Shown: positions 33,286-43,352 of the stretch, in pieces
Numbering within the stretch: the first letter of the stretch is position 1
Layout: every line of letters starts with the position of its first letter
Origin: Vogesella margarita
Lineage (GTDB): Bacteria; Pseudomonadota; Gammaproteobacteria; Burkholderiales; Chromobacteriaceae
Assembly (NCBI RefSeq): GCF_028548475.1
Contig: NZ_JAQQLE010000001.1
Span: 248,001-312,000 of the forward strand
Length of the DNA: 64,000 nucleotides
Direction of reading: 5' to 3'
Position numbers and translations under genes: made by a program
Notes under the pieces: generated by a model
Told to the model about the DNA's origin: nothing
Seen by the model: only the letters and a program-made list of their open reading frames with translations
Databases searched by the model: none

Positions 33286-34215
33286 ATGATCCTGATCCAC
33301 ACCCCCAGCAGCAAGGAAGTTGCCGCCTACCTCGAGCAGTTCCGCGCCGCGCTGCCGCAGCAGCGTTTCATTACTCTGGACGAGATGATAGAGCCGGAGG
33401 CGGTGCGCTATGTGATTACCTGGGGGCCGCCGCCGGCGCTGTTCGCCGGCCTGCCGAATCTGCAGGCGGTGTTTGCGCTCGGTGCCGGCGTCGACAAGCT
33501 GCTGGCGCGCGATGACCTGTCGCCGCAGACGCCGATCTACCGCCTGCTCGATGGCGGCATGGCGCAGCAGATGAGCGAGTACATCCGCTTCGGCGTGCTG
33601 TCCTACCAGCGGCACATGGATGTCTACCGTCGCCAGCAGGCGGCGGGGGTGTGGAAGATGCTGGCGCCGAAGCTGCCGGCGCAAGTGCGTGTCGGCGTGC
33701 TGGGGCTGGGCGAGATCGGCAGCGCGGTGGCGCAGGCGCTGGCCGCCGACGGTTACCGCGTCAGCGGCTGGAGCCGCACGCCGCGCCAGGTGCCGGGCGT
33801 GGACTGCCTGTTCGGCGACGAGGGGCTGGACGAACTGCTGGCCGGCAGCGAGGTGCTGGCCTGCGTGCTGCCGTCCACGCCGCAGACGCAGCGCCTGCTG
33901 GATGCGCAAAGGTTGGCCGCACTGCCGCCAGGCGCGATGCTGATCAATGCCGGCCGCGGCGACCTGCTGGACGAGGACGCGCTGCTGGCGCTGCTCGACA
34001 GTGGCCACCTGCGCTGCGCGCAGCTGGACGTGTTTGCCAGCGAGCCGCTGCCGCACGGCCACCGGCTGTGGCAACACCCGGCGGTGACGGTGACGCCACA
34101 CATCGCCGCCATCACCCTGCGCGAGGAAGCGGTGCGCCAGATTGCGGCCAACCTTGCGCGGCTGGCGGCGGGCGAGGACGCGCAGGGACGGGTGCTGCGC
34201 GAGCGCGGCTACTGA
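33286..34215 (+). CDS. D-2-hydroxyacid dehydrogenase, glyoxylate/hydroxypyruvate reductase A type
   Basis: A 309-residue NAD(P)-dependent 2-hydroxyacid dehydrogenase. It shows the Rossmann motif GVLGLGEIGSAVAQAL, catalytic Arg in INAGRGDLLDE, Glu in FASEPLP and His in VTPHIAAIT. The N-terminal WGPP and LGAGVDKLL blocks match the GhrA subgroup, which reduces glyoxylate and hydroxypyruvate with NADPH. The stop overlaps the next ATG by one base. RLAA and AANL in the protein are encoded by repeat copies (33908, 34142). Confidence 0.9.
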   Translation: MILIHTPSSKEVAAYLEQFRAALPQQRFITLDEMIEPEAVRYVITWGPPPALFAGLPNLQAVFALGAGVDKLLARDDLSPQTPIYRLLDGGMAQQMSEYIRFGVLSYQRHMDVYRRQQAAGVWKMLAPKLPAQVRVGVLGLGEIGSAVAQALAADGYRVSGWSRTPRQVPGVDCLFGDEGLDELLAGSEVLACVLPSTPQTQRLLDAQRLAALPPGAMLINAGRGDLLDEDALLALLDSGHLRCAQLDVFASEPLPHGHRLWQHPAVTVTPHIAAITLREEAVRQIAANLARLAAGEDAQGRVLRERGY

Positions 34216-34499
34216 TGGCGCAGGTCAGCTGCGACAGCTGTCGCGCCTGCTGTTGCCGGCTGGAGGTGATGCTGATCGCCGGCGACGACGACGTGCCGGA
34301 CCGCTTTGTCACCCGGGACCAGTGGGGCGGCCACGTGATGTTAAGGCTGGACGACGGCTGGTGTGCGGCACTGGACCGGCAGACCATGCGCTGCACCATC
34401 TACGCGGTGCGGCCGTGGATCTGCGCCGACTACCAGGAAGGCGAGCCGGATTGCCTGGAGCAGCGCAAGCTGATCCCGCTGTTTCCGGCTCGCAGCTAG
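34215..34499 (+). CDS. YkgJ-family cysteine-cluster protein
   Basis: A 94-residue protein with a zinc/iron-chelating cysteine cluster: CDSCRACCCRLEV at the N-terminus, then C..MRCTIYAVRPWICADY and a final DC. This is the CxxCxxCC (UPF0153/YkgJ) family, function uncertain. The ATG overlaps the preceding stop (TGATGG), so it is probably cotranslated with the reductase. Confidence 0.87.
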   Translation: MAQVSCDSCRACCCRLEVMLIAGDDDVPDRFVTRDQWGGHVMLRLDDGWCAALDRQTMRCTIYAVRPWICADYQEGEPDCLEQRKLIPLFPARS

Positions 34500-34572
34500 C
34501 CGGCGGCGGGCGCCGGCCGCGGCCGGACTGCACGGCGGCCAGGCTTGCGCACCGCTTTACATCACGCTCGCG

Positions 34573-35022
34573 TCACGGACGCACCACGTGCCACACGCCG
34601 CCGATATTGTCGCCCATCATGTCGCCCGGTTTCTGGTCGCCGGACCAGAAGTACAGCGGCTTGCCGCGATGGGTCCACTGCTGGCTGCCGTCGTTGCGCG
34701 GGGCAAGGCCGAAGTCGCCGCTGGCACTGGCGCCGGCCGGGGCGAGGTAGGGCGGCCACTTCATCGCGCACTCGCCGTAGCAGGCGCTGCTGCCGGCCTG
34801 ATCGCGGTCGAAGCGGTACAGCGTCTTGCCGCCGTGCGCTACCAGCATGCCGCCGCGGAATATCGCCGGCATCATCGCCATGCCGCCATGCATGCCACCG
34901 CCTTGCATGCCGCCTTGTTGCATCATCGTGCCGTCCTGCGGGTGATGGGCGCGGTGGCCGTAGCCGGCACAGCCGGCCAGCAGCGACAGCGACACGGTGG
35001 CAAGGAGTAGGGGGGAGTTCAT
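34573..35022 (-). CDS. lipoprotein with COG4315-type secreted repeats
   Basis: A 149-residue lipoprotein: signal with lipobox LLAGC, a Met/Gly/Gln-rich linker (residues 32-50, repeated GGM/HGGM), then two copies of the Lipoprotein_15 repeat, GKTLYRFDRDQAG...CYGECAMKWPP and GKPLYFWSGDQKPGDMMGD. The Met- and His-rich linker could bind copper, but that is speculation. AAAGGA lies 8 nt before the ATG at 35022. Function of the family is not established. Confidence 0.85.
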   Translation of the reverse strand: MNSPLLLATVSLSLLAGCAGYGHRAHHPQDGTMMQQGGMQGGGMHGGMAMMPAIFRGGMLVAHGGKTLYRFDRDQAGSSACYGECAMKWPPYLAPAGASASGDFGLAPRNDGSQQWTHRGKPLYFWSGDQKPGDMMGDNIGGVWHVVRP

Positions 35023-35180
35023 CGTCGATTCCTTTCCGGAAGTGTGGCAAGAGCCTCCCTTACCATAGCCCATGGTGGCGGCGTTGTCGGCCTGTGACAC
35101 GGTGCGGTGGCGGCGGCTAGCCAGTGCCGGCGCCGGCGGCGTAACATCGCCGTATCGTCATGCTCTTGCCGGTATTCCAC

Positions 35181-35702
35181 ATGTCCCTTCTTCCGCTCTA
35201 TGCCCGGCTACAGCCACAGTTGCCGGCGGGCAGCGCCCTCACCCTGTTGCAGCTGGATGGCGACGAAACCCGGCTGCTCAGCGGCTGCGGCACCGTGCAG
35301 CCACCGCTGCTGAGCCTGCCGCTCGGCTACCGCCGCACCGCGCAGCAGTACTTCCGTCACCAGCCACCGACGGCGGTGGAAATCGAGCTGGCGATCATGA
35401 CGGTGGAGGACGCGCTGGCGCCGGTACGGGCGCAGCTGGCTCCGGCGTCGCAGCTGTACAGCCAGGATGGCGCGCTGCGGGCGCTGGCCGCCCATGCCGG
35501 GGTGCGCGGCAGCGGCACGCTGTGGTTGTCCACCGCGCAGCTGGAATTCACCTTCGGCCGCTTTGCCGAGGTGGTGCAGGGGCGTCCGGCGGCGCTGGAG
35601 GGGCTGCCGACGGACGGCGAGTTTGCCGCCCGGCTGCTGATCCTGCGCGAGCTGAGCCACCATCTCGGCTTTGACGGCATCCACCTGCTGCCGGAGCGTT
35701 AG
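35181..35702 (+). CDS. hypothetical protein, about 173 residues, unrecognised
   Basis: No family recognised. The frame has normal genome codon use and reads MSLLPLYARLQPQLPAGSAL at the start, with a central EIELAIMTVEDALAPV and a C-terminal LLILRELSHHLGFDGIHLLPE. No signal peptide or membrane helix. RELSHHLGF followed by Glu is reminiscent of a metal-binding helix but is not a known motif match. The start could also be the ATG at 35160; neither has a good ribosome site. Confidence 0.6.
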   Translation: MSLLPLYARLQPQLPAGSALTLLQLDGDETRLLSGCGTVQPPLLSLPLGYRRTAQQYFRHQPPTAVEIELAIMTVEDALAPVRAQLAPASQLYSQDGALRALAAHAGVRGSGTLWLSTAQLEFTFGRFAEVVQGRPAALEGLPTDGEFAARLLILRELSHHLGFDGIHLLPER

Positions 35703-35804
35703 CTTTACCTTATCGCTTTACTCAACTACGCCGGGTCTTGAGCGTCGCCACCACGGGGTGGGCTGGCATTGTGGGTTGTTGCCGATGAAACGTTAGGAGT
35801 CCCT

Positions 35805-36101
35805 ATGTCTAAATGCATCGTTTTAGTTCCGAGTGCACCTTACTCTGACGAGAGTGAAGCGTTTTTGCGTTCACTTTTGGAGGAAGCGCCTGACCTGTTA
35901 TCTGTTGTCGGTCCTTACGCGGGGAGTTGGGAAGATGGGGTGGATTGGCTGTGTGTGAAGCTGGAGGTGCGCGAAAATACTGAGGCTTTCTGTATCACCA
36001 CGGCGCATATTGATGACCGTCTTGAAGACGTGGTGGCTTTTGCAAATCAATGGTGCGAGCTGAAAGGGTGGCAACACGATGTCCGCGTTGTTAGAACCTA
36101 A
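35805..36101 (+). CDS. small orphan protein in an AT-richer patch, probably acquired
   Basis: A 98-residue acidic protein (SKCIVLVPSAPYSDESEAF..., then ENTEAFCITTAHIDDRLED and KGWQHDVRVVRT). TAGGAG precedes the ATG. Base composition across 35700-36160 is much AT-richer than the rest and codons such as TTT, GAA, GTT and TTA are used freely, unlike neighbouring genes. I do not recognise a family; size and composition recall integron-cassette or small immunity-type proteins. The flanks contain a GGGCCAA ... TTGGCCC inverted repeat (about 36109-36150). Confidence 0.6.
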   Translation: MSKCIVLVPSAPYSDESEAFLRSLLEEAPDLLSVVGPYAGSWEDGVDWLCVKLEVRENTEAFCITTAHIDDRLEDVVAFANQWCELKGWQHDVRVVRT

Positions 36102-36222
36102 TCTTTGGGCCAAGCGGAATTCCACATGACAAGTTGGCCCGTAGTGCTTATCTCCGACGATAAACGAGATCAAGGTTGGCCGCATTGTGGCGAAAAGCGC
36201 GTGATATAGAGTGGGTGCATTT

Positions 36223-36666
36223 TCAGCCCTGCGGACTCAGCCGGCGCGCCAAGAGCCGCGCGCGGGCGTGGTCGTAGCACCAGTTGAAGACATAGGTGTA
36301 GGGCAGGAAGAACAGCAGGATGCCGACATCGAGCAGGAACGCCTGCCAGTAGCTGATCGCCATCCACCACGCCGCCACCGGCACGCACAGGAACACCAGC
36401 CCGCCCTCGAAGGCGATGGCGTGCAGGCTGCGCACCAGCGGCGTGCGCTGCCAGCCGGCGCGCCGCTCCAGCCGTTCGAACAGCGCGTTGAACAGCATGT
36501 TCCAGCTCATCGCGATGCTGGACATCAGCACTGCCAGCACGCCGACGTGGCCGAGTCCGGCATCCAGCAGCCAGCTGCCCAGCGGCACCAGCAGCGCCAT
36601 CGCGCACACCTCGTACAGTACGGCATGAAACAGCCGTTCACGCAGCGTCTTGTCGGGAGTCATCAT
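36223..36666 (-). CDS. PACE-family multidrug efflux transporter (AceI-like)
   Basis: A 147-residue protein with four helices in two tandem bacterial transmembrane-pair domains. Conserved PACE features are the membrane Glu in HAVLYEVCAM (helix 1), SWNMLFN, and the Asp in FLLDVGI. PACE pumps such as AceI export chlorhexidine or short diamines using protons. The start ATG (36666) is preceded by AAAGGTTGGCCGCG: the Shine-Dalgarno AAAGG is itself part of a dispersed-repeat copy. It diverges from a LysR gene, as aceI does from aceR. Confidence 0.88.
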   Translation of the reverse strand: MMTPDKTLRERLFHAVLYEVCAMALLVPLGSWLLDAGLGHVGVLAVLMSSIAMSWNMLFNALFERLERRAGWQRTPLVRSLHAIAFEGGLVFLCVPVAAWWMAISYWQAFLLDVGILLFFLPYTYVFNWCYDHARARLLARRLSPQG

Positions 36667-36685
36667 CGCGGCCAACCTTTCTTTG

Positions 36686-36712
36686 CTATCGGATTGACGG
36701 CCAGTGTGATAG
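36686..36712. promoter_or_regulatory. inverted repeat in the PACE/LysR divergent promoter
   Basis: CTATC-N17-GATAG between the divergent genes (gap 36667-36756). Position and size suit a LysR-type regulator site controlling the efflux gene. Confidence 0.45.
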
Positions 36713-36756
36713 GTTTTTCTGCCTGATAACAGCTAACATCCATCGGAGAAACCGAT

Positions 36757-37603
36757 ATGTTCATCTCTGCCGACGCGGTTGCCGCATTCGTGCTGGCCGC
36801 GGAGCTGGGCTCGTTCTCGGCGGCGGCGCGGCGGCTGGGCAAGCGCCAGTCCACCATCAGCGAGACCATCGCCAACCTGGAGATCGACCTCGGCGTCACG
36901 CTATTCGAGCGAGTCGGGCGCCAGCCGCAGCTCACCGCCGCCGGCCAGCGCCTGCTGCCGGCGGCGCGGCAGACACTGGCGGCACAGGACACGCTACAGC
37001 TGGAGGCGCAGCTGCTGGCCGGCGGGCTGGAGCCGCGGCTGACGCTGGTGCTGTCGGACACCTTCCACACCGGCGACTTCGAGGCGATGCTGTCCGAGTT
37101 TGCCGAACGCTTTCCGACGCTGGAGCTGGAGTGCCTGGTCGGCGAGCAGGAGGACGTGCTGGCGCTGCTGCAGAGCGGCCGCGCGCAGCTGGGCCTGCTC
37201 ACCGCGCTGGCCGCCTACCCGGCTGACATCGCCAGCTGCAGTCTGCCGCGCCCGGCCGACACCGCGCTGTACGTCGCGGCCGGTCATGCGCTGGCAGGGC
37301 AGGACACGGTGACGGCGGCGCACTTGCGCGAGCACCGCGAGCTTCGGCTGAAGACCTATCTGGACAGCCCGGCGGCGGACAGCGGCGGCCTGTGCTGGTC
37401 GGCGCCCAGTTACCTGCTGCTGATGGAGATGGCGCTGCACGGCTTCGGCTGGGCGGAGCTGCCGGACTGGCTGGTGGCGCGCTACGGCGCCGGCCTGCAG
37501 ATGCTGCCGGTGGCCGGCTGGCCGCGACGGCAGCGCATCGACGCGGTGTGGGCGCGGCCACGCCCGCTGGGCGCCGCCGCGGCGTGGGTGCTGCAGCGCC
37601 TAC

Positions 37604-37623
<20 letters not shown>
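36757..37623 (+). CDS. LysR-family transcriptional regulator (divergent to PACE pump)
   Basis: A 288-residue LTTR with an N-terminal winged helix (FVLAAELGSFSAAARRLGKR, STISETIANLEIDLG) and a C-terminal substrate-binding domain. Divergent from the PACE transporter with a 90-nt gap, it is the likely AceR-like activator of that pump. Its 3' end overlaps the convergent ABC ATPase gene by 20 nt. Confidence 0.88.
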
Positions 37624-39313
<1,690 letters not shown>

Positions 39314-39322
39314 GATGTCACC

Positions 39323-39422
39323 TTCGGGGCCTGTTTCACGTTGGGTGCCTGTTTCACGGAGCGGTTTCACTTCTGGGGCTATTTCACCTTGTGAGCTATT
39401 TCAGCTTGGGGGCTATTTCACT
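39323..39422. repeat. six degenerate 17-18 nt tandem repeats between yejE and yejF
   Basis: Read on the plus strand the units are variants of TTGGGGGCTATTTCACT: starts at about 39323, 39341, 39359 (short), 39371, 39389 and 39406. On the coding strand each unit reads roughly GTGAAATAGCCCC(C)AAG, so the yejE stop region (AAAGTGAAATAG) has been copied in tandem. The array reaches to within a few nt of the yejF GTG, and its last unit supplies the AAGGTGA ribosome site. Confidence 0.75.
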
Positions 39423-40495
39423 TTGGGATCGAGCGCGTCGCGCAGGCTGTCGGCCAGCAGCGAGAACGCGGTCACCAGCAGCGACATGCACAGGGTGACG
39501 GCCAGCATCTGCCACCAGTAGCCCTGCAGCAGCTCGGCCGGCGCCTCGGCCAGCATCGCGCCCCAGCTGACCTGGGTGACGCCGACGCCGAAGCCGAGGA
39601 AGGACAGGATGGCTTCGTACTTGATCAGCGCCACGGTGAGCATGGAAAACTGCACCAGTAGCAGGTGGCCGACGTTGGGCAGGATGTGGTGGAACATGCG
39701 GCGGCCGTGGCCGGCGCCGATGGCGTCGGCGGCGCGCACGTAGTCGCGGCCCTTGTGCTTGAGGAACTCGGCGCGCATCAGGCGGAAGGTGCCGGTCCAG
39801 CTGGTGAACGCCATCACCAGCACCACGGTGCCGATGCCGCGGCCGCTGACCGCGGCAAACGCGAGCAGCAGCAGCATGTCCGGCACCGAGGTGAACACGC
39901 TGTAGCCCCACATCAGCAGGTCGTCGAGCAGGCCGCCGAAGTAGCCGGACAAGGCGCCGAGCACGGTGCCGATGGCGAGTGCCAGCAGCGCGCCGGCGAT
40001 GCCGACCTGCAGCGAGGTGGCGCTGCCCTGCAGCAGCTTCTGCAGCACGTCGCGGCCGCGCTGGTCGGCGCCCAGCGGCAGGCTGTCGGCGCGGGCCTGC
40101 CCGGCGCTGCGGTACTGGGCGGACTGCTGCTCGGCGGCGGCGAGATCGGCGGCCAGCGGGTCCTCGTCGGCGGACAGGCCGGTGGCGCCGCTGCTGTCTT
40201 GCGCGGCGGCGCTGGCGGCGCGGCGGTCGGCGGCGTCGATGTCGGCGGCATCCAGTTCGAGATGGTGCGGCGCGCTGCCGGCGAACAGCGTCGGCGGCGC
40301 GTAGGGATGGGCGACCTCGTCCTGCCAGTGGCTGGCGACGAGGCCGCTCCAGGCGGCCAGCGCCAGCAGCAGGTAGGCGCCGACGATGCACAGCGCGGCA
40401 AAACCGACGCGGTCGCGGCGCAGCCGGCGCCAGCCGATGCGCGTCAGGCTGTTGTGGGGATGCGGGGCCGCAGGCGGCGGGGAGGAGTGGGGCAT
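39413..40495 (-). CDS. yejE: oligopeptide ABC transporter permease (YejE-like)
   Basis: A 360-residue inner-membrane permease of the DppC/OppC/YejE class. One N-terminal helix is followed by a large periplasmic loop (about residues 55-150, Ala/Asp-rich), then the five-helix BPD_transp_1 core with the EAA loop (MRAEFLKHKGRDYVRAADAIGAG, only part quoted: YVRAADAIGAG). The large loop is typical of YejE. Gene order binding protein-yejB-yejE-yejF matches the microcin C/peptide transporter operon. It ends in the tandem-repeat array. Confidence 0.92.
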   Translation of the reverse strand: MPHSSPPPAAPHPHNSLTRIGWRRLRRDRVGFAALCIVGAYLLLALAAWSGLVASHWQDEVAHPYAPPTLFAGSAPHHLELDAADIDAADRRAASAAAQDSSGATGLSADEDPLAADLAAAEQQSAQYRSAGQARADSLPLGADQRGRDVLQKLLQGSATSLQVGIAGALLALAIGTVLGALSGYFGGLLDDLLMWGYSVFTSVPDMLLLLAFAAVSGRGIGTVVLVMAFTSWTGTFRLMRAEFLKHKGRDYVRAADAIGAGHGRRMFHHILPNVGHLLLVQFSMLTVALIKYEAILSFLGFGVGVTQVSWGAMLAEAPAELLQGYWWQMLAVTLCMSLLVTAFSLLADSLRDALDPKVK

Positions 40496-40499
40496 GGTG

Positions 40500-41438
40500 T
40501 CAGTGTAGTTGCACGCGCGGGTCGATCAGCTTGTAGACGATGTCGGTCAGCAGGTTGAACAGCATGGTGGCCAGCGCGATGTAGATGGTGATCGCCTTGA
40601 TCACCGGGAAATCGCTGCGCTCCACCGCCATCACCACCTCCTTGCCCATGCCGGGAATGCCGAAGAAAGTCTCCAGCAGCATGGCACCCATCATCAGGTA
40701 GGGCAGCGACATCATCAGCGAGGTCACCACCGGGATCATCGCGTTGCGCAGCACGTGCTTGAGCATGATCACCGGCTCGGACAGGCCCTTGGCGCGCGCG
40801 GTGCGCACGTAGTCGTGGCCCAGCTCCTCGACGAAGCAGCTGCGGTAGAAGCGGATGTCCGGCGCCAGGCCGACGATCACCCCCAGCAGCAGCGGCAGTG
40901 GCAGGTAGTGCAGCAGGTTGTCGAGCGTGCTGTCGCTCCAGCCCATGATCGGGAACCAGCCGCCCTTGAACGCCAGCCAGTACTGGCCAGCGATGATGTA
41001 GACCAACGCGCTGACCGACATCGCGCAGGTGGCGATCAGCGTCACCAGCCGGTCGGTGAGGCTGCCGCGCCGGTAGGCGACCAGCGCGGCGATGGCGATG
41101 GCCAGCACGGTGCCCAGCAGCAGCATGCTGCCGGTGAGCAGCAGCGACGGCCCGATGCGGCTGTGCAGCAGCGCCGACACCGGCTGCTGCGTCGACCACG
41201 AGGTGCCGAAGTCCAGCGTCAGCACCTGGCGCACGAAGATCAGGAACTGTTGCGGCAGCGGCAGATCCAGCCCCAGCTGCTGGCGGATGCCGGCCAGCGC
41301 CTCCGCGCTCAGGTTCTTGCCGGCCAGGATGTAGGACGGATCACCGCCCACCCAGTTGAACAGCACGAACAGCAGCAGCATCACGCCGAACAGCGTCGGC
41401 ACCATCTGCCACACGCGGCGGACGATATAAGCCAGCAT
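40500..41438 (-). CDS. yejB: oligopeptide ABC transporter permease (YejB-like)
   Basis: A 312-residue DppB/OppB-class permease with six helices. N-terminus YIVRRVWQMVPTLFGVMLLLF; EAA loop VRTARAKGLSEPVIMLKHVL; C-terminal TDIVYKLIDPRVQL. It pairs with YejE in the membrane. GGAGGG lies 7 nt before the ATG. The gap to yejE is 4 nt. Confidence 0.93.
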   Translation of the reverse strand: MLAYIVRRVWQMVPTLFGVMLLLFVLFNWVGGDPSYILAGKNLSAEALAGIRQQLGLDLPLPQQFLIFVRQVLTLDFGTSWSTQQPVSALLHSRIGPSLLLTGSMLLLGTVLAIAIAALVAYRRGSLTDRLVTLIATCAMSVSALVYIIAGQYWLAFKGGWFPIMGWSDSTLDNLLHYLPLPLLLGVIVGLAPDIRFYRSCFVEELGHDYVRTARAKGLSEPVIMLKHVLRNAMIPVVTSLMMSLPYLMMGAMLLETFFGIPGMGKEVVMAVERSDFPVIKAITIYIALATMLFNLLTDIVYKLIDPRVQLH

Positions 41439-41464
41439 GATTCACCCTCCGGCCGCGCGGCCGC

Positions 41465-43237
41465 TCATTTCTGCAGGTCCAGGTAGCGCCAGCTGGTGTT
41501 CAGCAGCGGGTGCAGCTTCAGCCCCTTCACGTACGAGTGCGCCAGCGTGCTGCGCATGCGGATGTCGCCGAAGATCCACGGCTGCTGCGCCACCGCGATC
41601 TTGTTCATCGCGTCGTACAGCTGGTTGCGCTGCGGGCCGTGCGGCAGTTTCAGCGAGGCCTCGAACAGGCGGTCGTAGTCGGCGTTCTTGAAGTCGGCGG
41701 CGTTGGAGTCGCCGGCATTCCTGCCGTACAGCAGCTGCATGAAGTTCTCGCCGTCCGGGTAGTCGGCGCCCCAGGCCATGCCCCACATCTGCAGCTTGCC
41801 CTGGTGGTTGGCCTTGGACAGCTCGTTCCACTTGCCCTGCCTGAAACCGAGGCGGATCTTCAGCGTGTCGAAGGTCTTCTGCCAGTATTCGTTCCACTGC
41901 TTGTCGGTGCTGCTGGTGCCGCAGGCCAGCTCGATCGCCAGCGGCTTGCCGTCCGGCCGGGTGCGGTAGCCATCCGCGCCCACGCGATAGCCGAAGCGGT
42001 CCAGCAGCGCGTTGGCCGCCGCCGGATCGTACTTCGGTGCGCCGCGGAAGGCAGGATTGTGGCCGGCCACGCCGGGCGGCACGATGTAGTTCATCGGCAC
42101 CGCCTGGCCGCGGCGGATGCTGGCGATGGCTTCACTGACCGGGAACGACATCGCGATGGCGCGGCGCAGCGCGATCTTGTCCTTGCTGTCGCCGCCGACC
42201 ACCGGGTCCTGCATGTTGAAGAAGTGGAAGGTGATCTCCGGCAACAGCTGGCGCTGCAGCTGGATGCCCTGCCGCGCATACGACTCGGCCAGGCGCACCT
42301 TGAGCGGGTTTTTCGGGTCGATCACCAGCGCGCTCTGCAGGGCGACCTGCGGGATGCCGCTGATGTCCAGTTGGCGGTTGAGGAAGGACAGCCACAGCGG
42401 CTGTTCTTCCTCAATGACGGAGATCTCGATGCGGCCAACCTGTGGCAGGGTCTTGCCCTGCAGCGCCTGCACCACGGCCTTGTCCAGCGGGTCACTACCC
42501 GGCGTGGCGTTGAATACCAGCTTGCGAAAGCCGGGGTTGGCCTCCAGCACGATGCGGCTGCCAGGCTTCCACTCCTTCAGCAGGTAGGGGCCGGTGCCGA
42601 CGGGGTGGGCGTTGGTGTTGTCGCGGTGGGCCTTGATCACCTCGCGTGCCACCGCGCCGAAGGCCGGCATCGCCAGGATGGGCAGGAAGTTGAAATTGGT
42701 CTCGGTCAGCGTTAGCTGTAGCGTGTATTTGTCCAGTACCTTGATGCCTTCCAGCGGTGCGTCGTAGTTCAGCGCCCCCTTGCCGGCGGCCTTTACCAGT
42801 TCGTTGCCGCCGACAAAGCGACCGTCAACCAGGAAGCTCCACGGCGAGTGGATGCCGGGGTCGAGGTGGCGTTTGATGCTGTAGGCGTAGTCGGCGGCGG
42901 TCAGCTCGCGCTTCTTGCCCTTGAATGCCGGATCGGCGGCGAAAAAGATGCCGGGTTTGAGGCGGAAGGTGTACACCTTGCCATCGGCGGAGATAGAGGG
43001 CAGGGCGCTGACGGTATTGGGGATCAGCTTCGCCGGCCGTGCCAGATAGTCGTAGGTGACCAGCGGATCGAAGATGTTCTCGGTGACGGTGCTGGAGTAC
43101 AGGTCGGAGACCTTGGCCGGGTCGAAACCGGTCTCCGGCGCGTTCAGTGCCACGCGTAGTACCTTGTTCATGTCGGCGGCCTGCGCCGGCAGCAGCACCA
43201 GCGCGGCCACGGTGGCCAGCAGGGCGTGTGGATTCAT
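41465..43237 (-). CDS. extracellular solute-binding protein family 5 (oligopeptide)
   Basis: A 590-residue periplasmic binding protein with a signal peptide (MNPHALLATVAALVLLPAQA). Family 5 features: NIFDPLVTYDY, YTFRLKPGIFFAADPAFKGK, HPVGTGPYLLKEW and LRRAIAMSF. First gene of the Yej-type operon; it should capture oligopeptides and deliver them to YejBE. Length and NAPETGFDPAKVSD start fit the longer YejA-like group. GAGGAG precedes the ATG at 43237; a longer frame start exists but would spoil the signal. A repeat copy is embedded at 42432. Confidence 0.9.
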   Translation of the reverse strand: MNPHALLATVAALVLLPAQAADMNKVLRVALNAPETGFDPAKVSDLYSSTVTENIFDPLVTYDYLARPAKLIPNTVSALPSISADGKVYTFRLKPGIFFAADPAFKGKKRELTAADYAYSIKRHLDPGIHSPWSFLVDGRFVGGNELVKAAGKGALNYDAPLEGIKVLDKYTLQLTLTETNFNFLPILAMPAFGAVAREVIKAHRDNTNAHPVGTGPYLLKEWKPGSRIVLEANPGFRKLVFNATPGSDPLDKAVVQALQGKTLPQVGRIEISVIEEEQPLWLSFLNRQLDISGIPQVALQSALVIDPKNPLKVRLAESYARQGIQLQRQLLPEITFHFFNMQDPVVGGDSKDKIALRRAIAMSFPVSEAIASIRRGQAVPMNYIVPPGVAGHNPAFRGAPKYDPAAANALLDRFGYRVGADGYRTRPDGKPLAIELACGTSSTDKQWNEYWQKTFDTLKIRLGFRQGKWNELSKANHQGKLQMWGMAWGADYPDGENFMQLLYGRNAGDSNAADFKNADYDRLFEASLKLPHGPQRNQLYDAMNKIAVAQQPWIFGDIRMRSTLAHSYVKGLKLHPLLNTSWRYLDLQK

Positions 43238-43352
43238 GTTGGCTCCTCGGGTTTTGTTTCTATTCTGGCAACAAATGGCGCCTTTTGCGCGCACATTGCC
43301 GGCAGCGTGCTTGCGGCCAAGGGTAAAGCAAACGGCGCGCCGCTGCAGCGTG

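Noticed and set aside
35740-35815. Possible integron attC/cassette boundary (ACGTTAGGAG just before the small orphan gene)
   Set aside because: GTTAGGA does not fit the GTTRRRY core, and no matching RYYYAAC partner or folded attC could be found on either side; no integrase gene is present.
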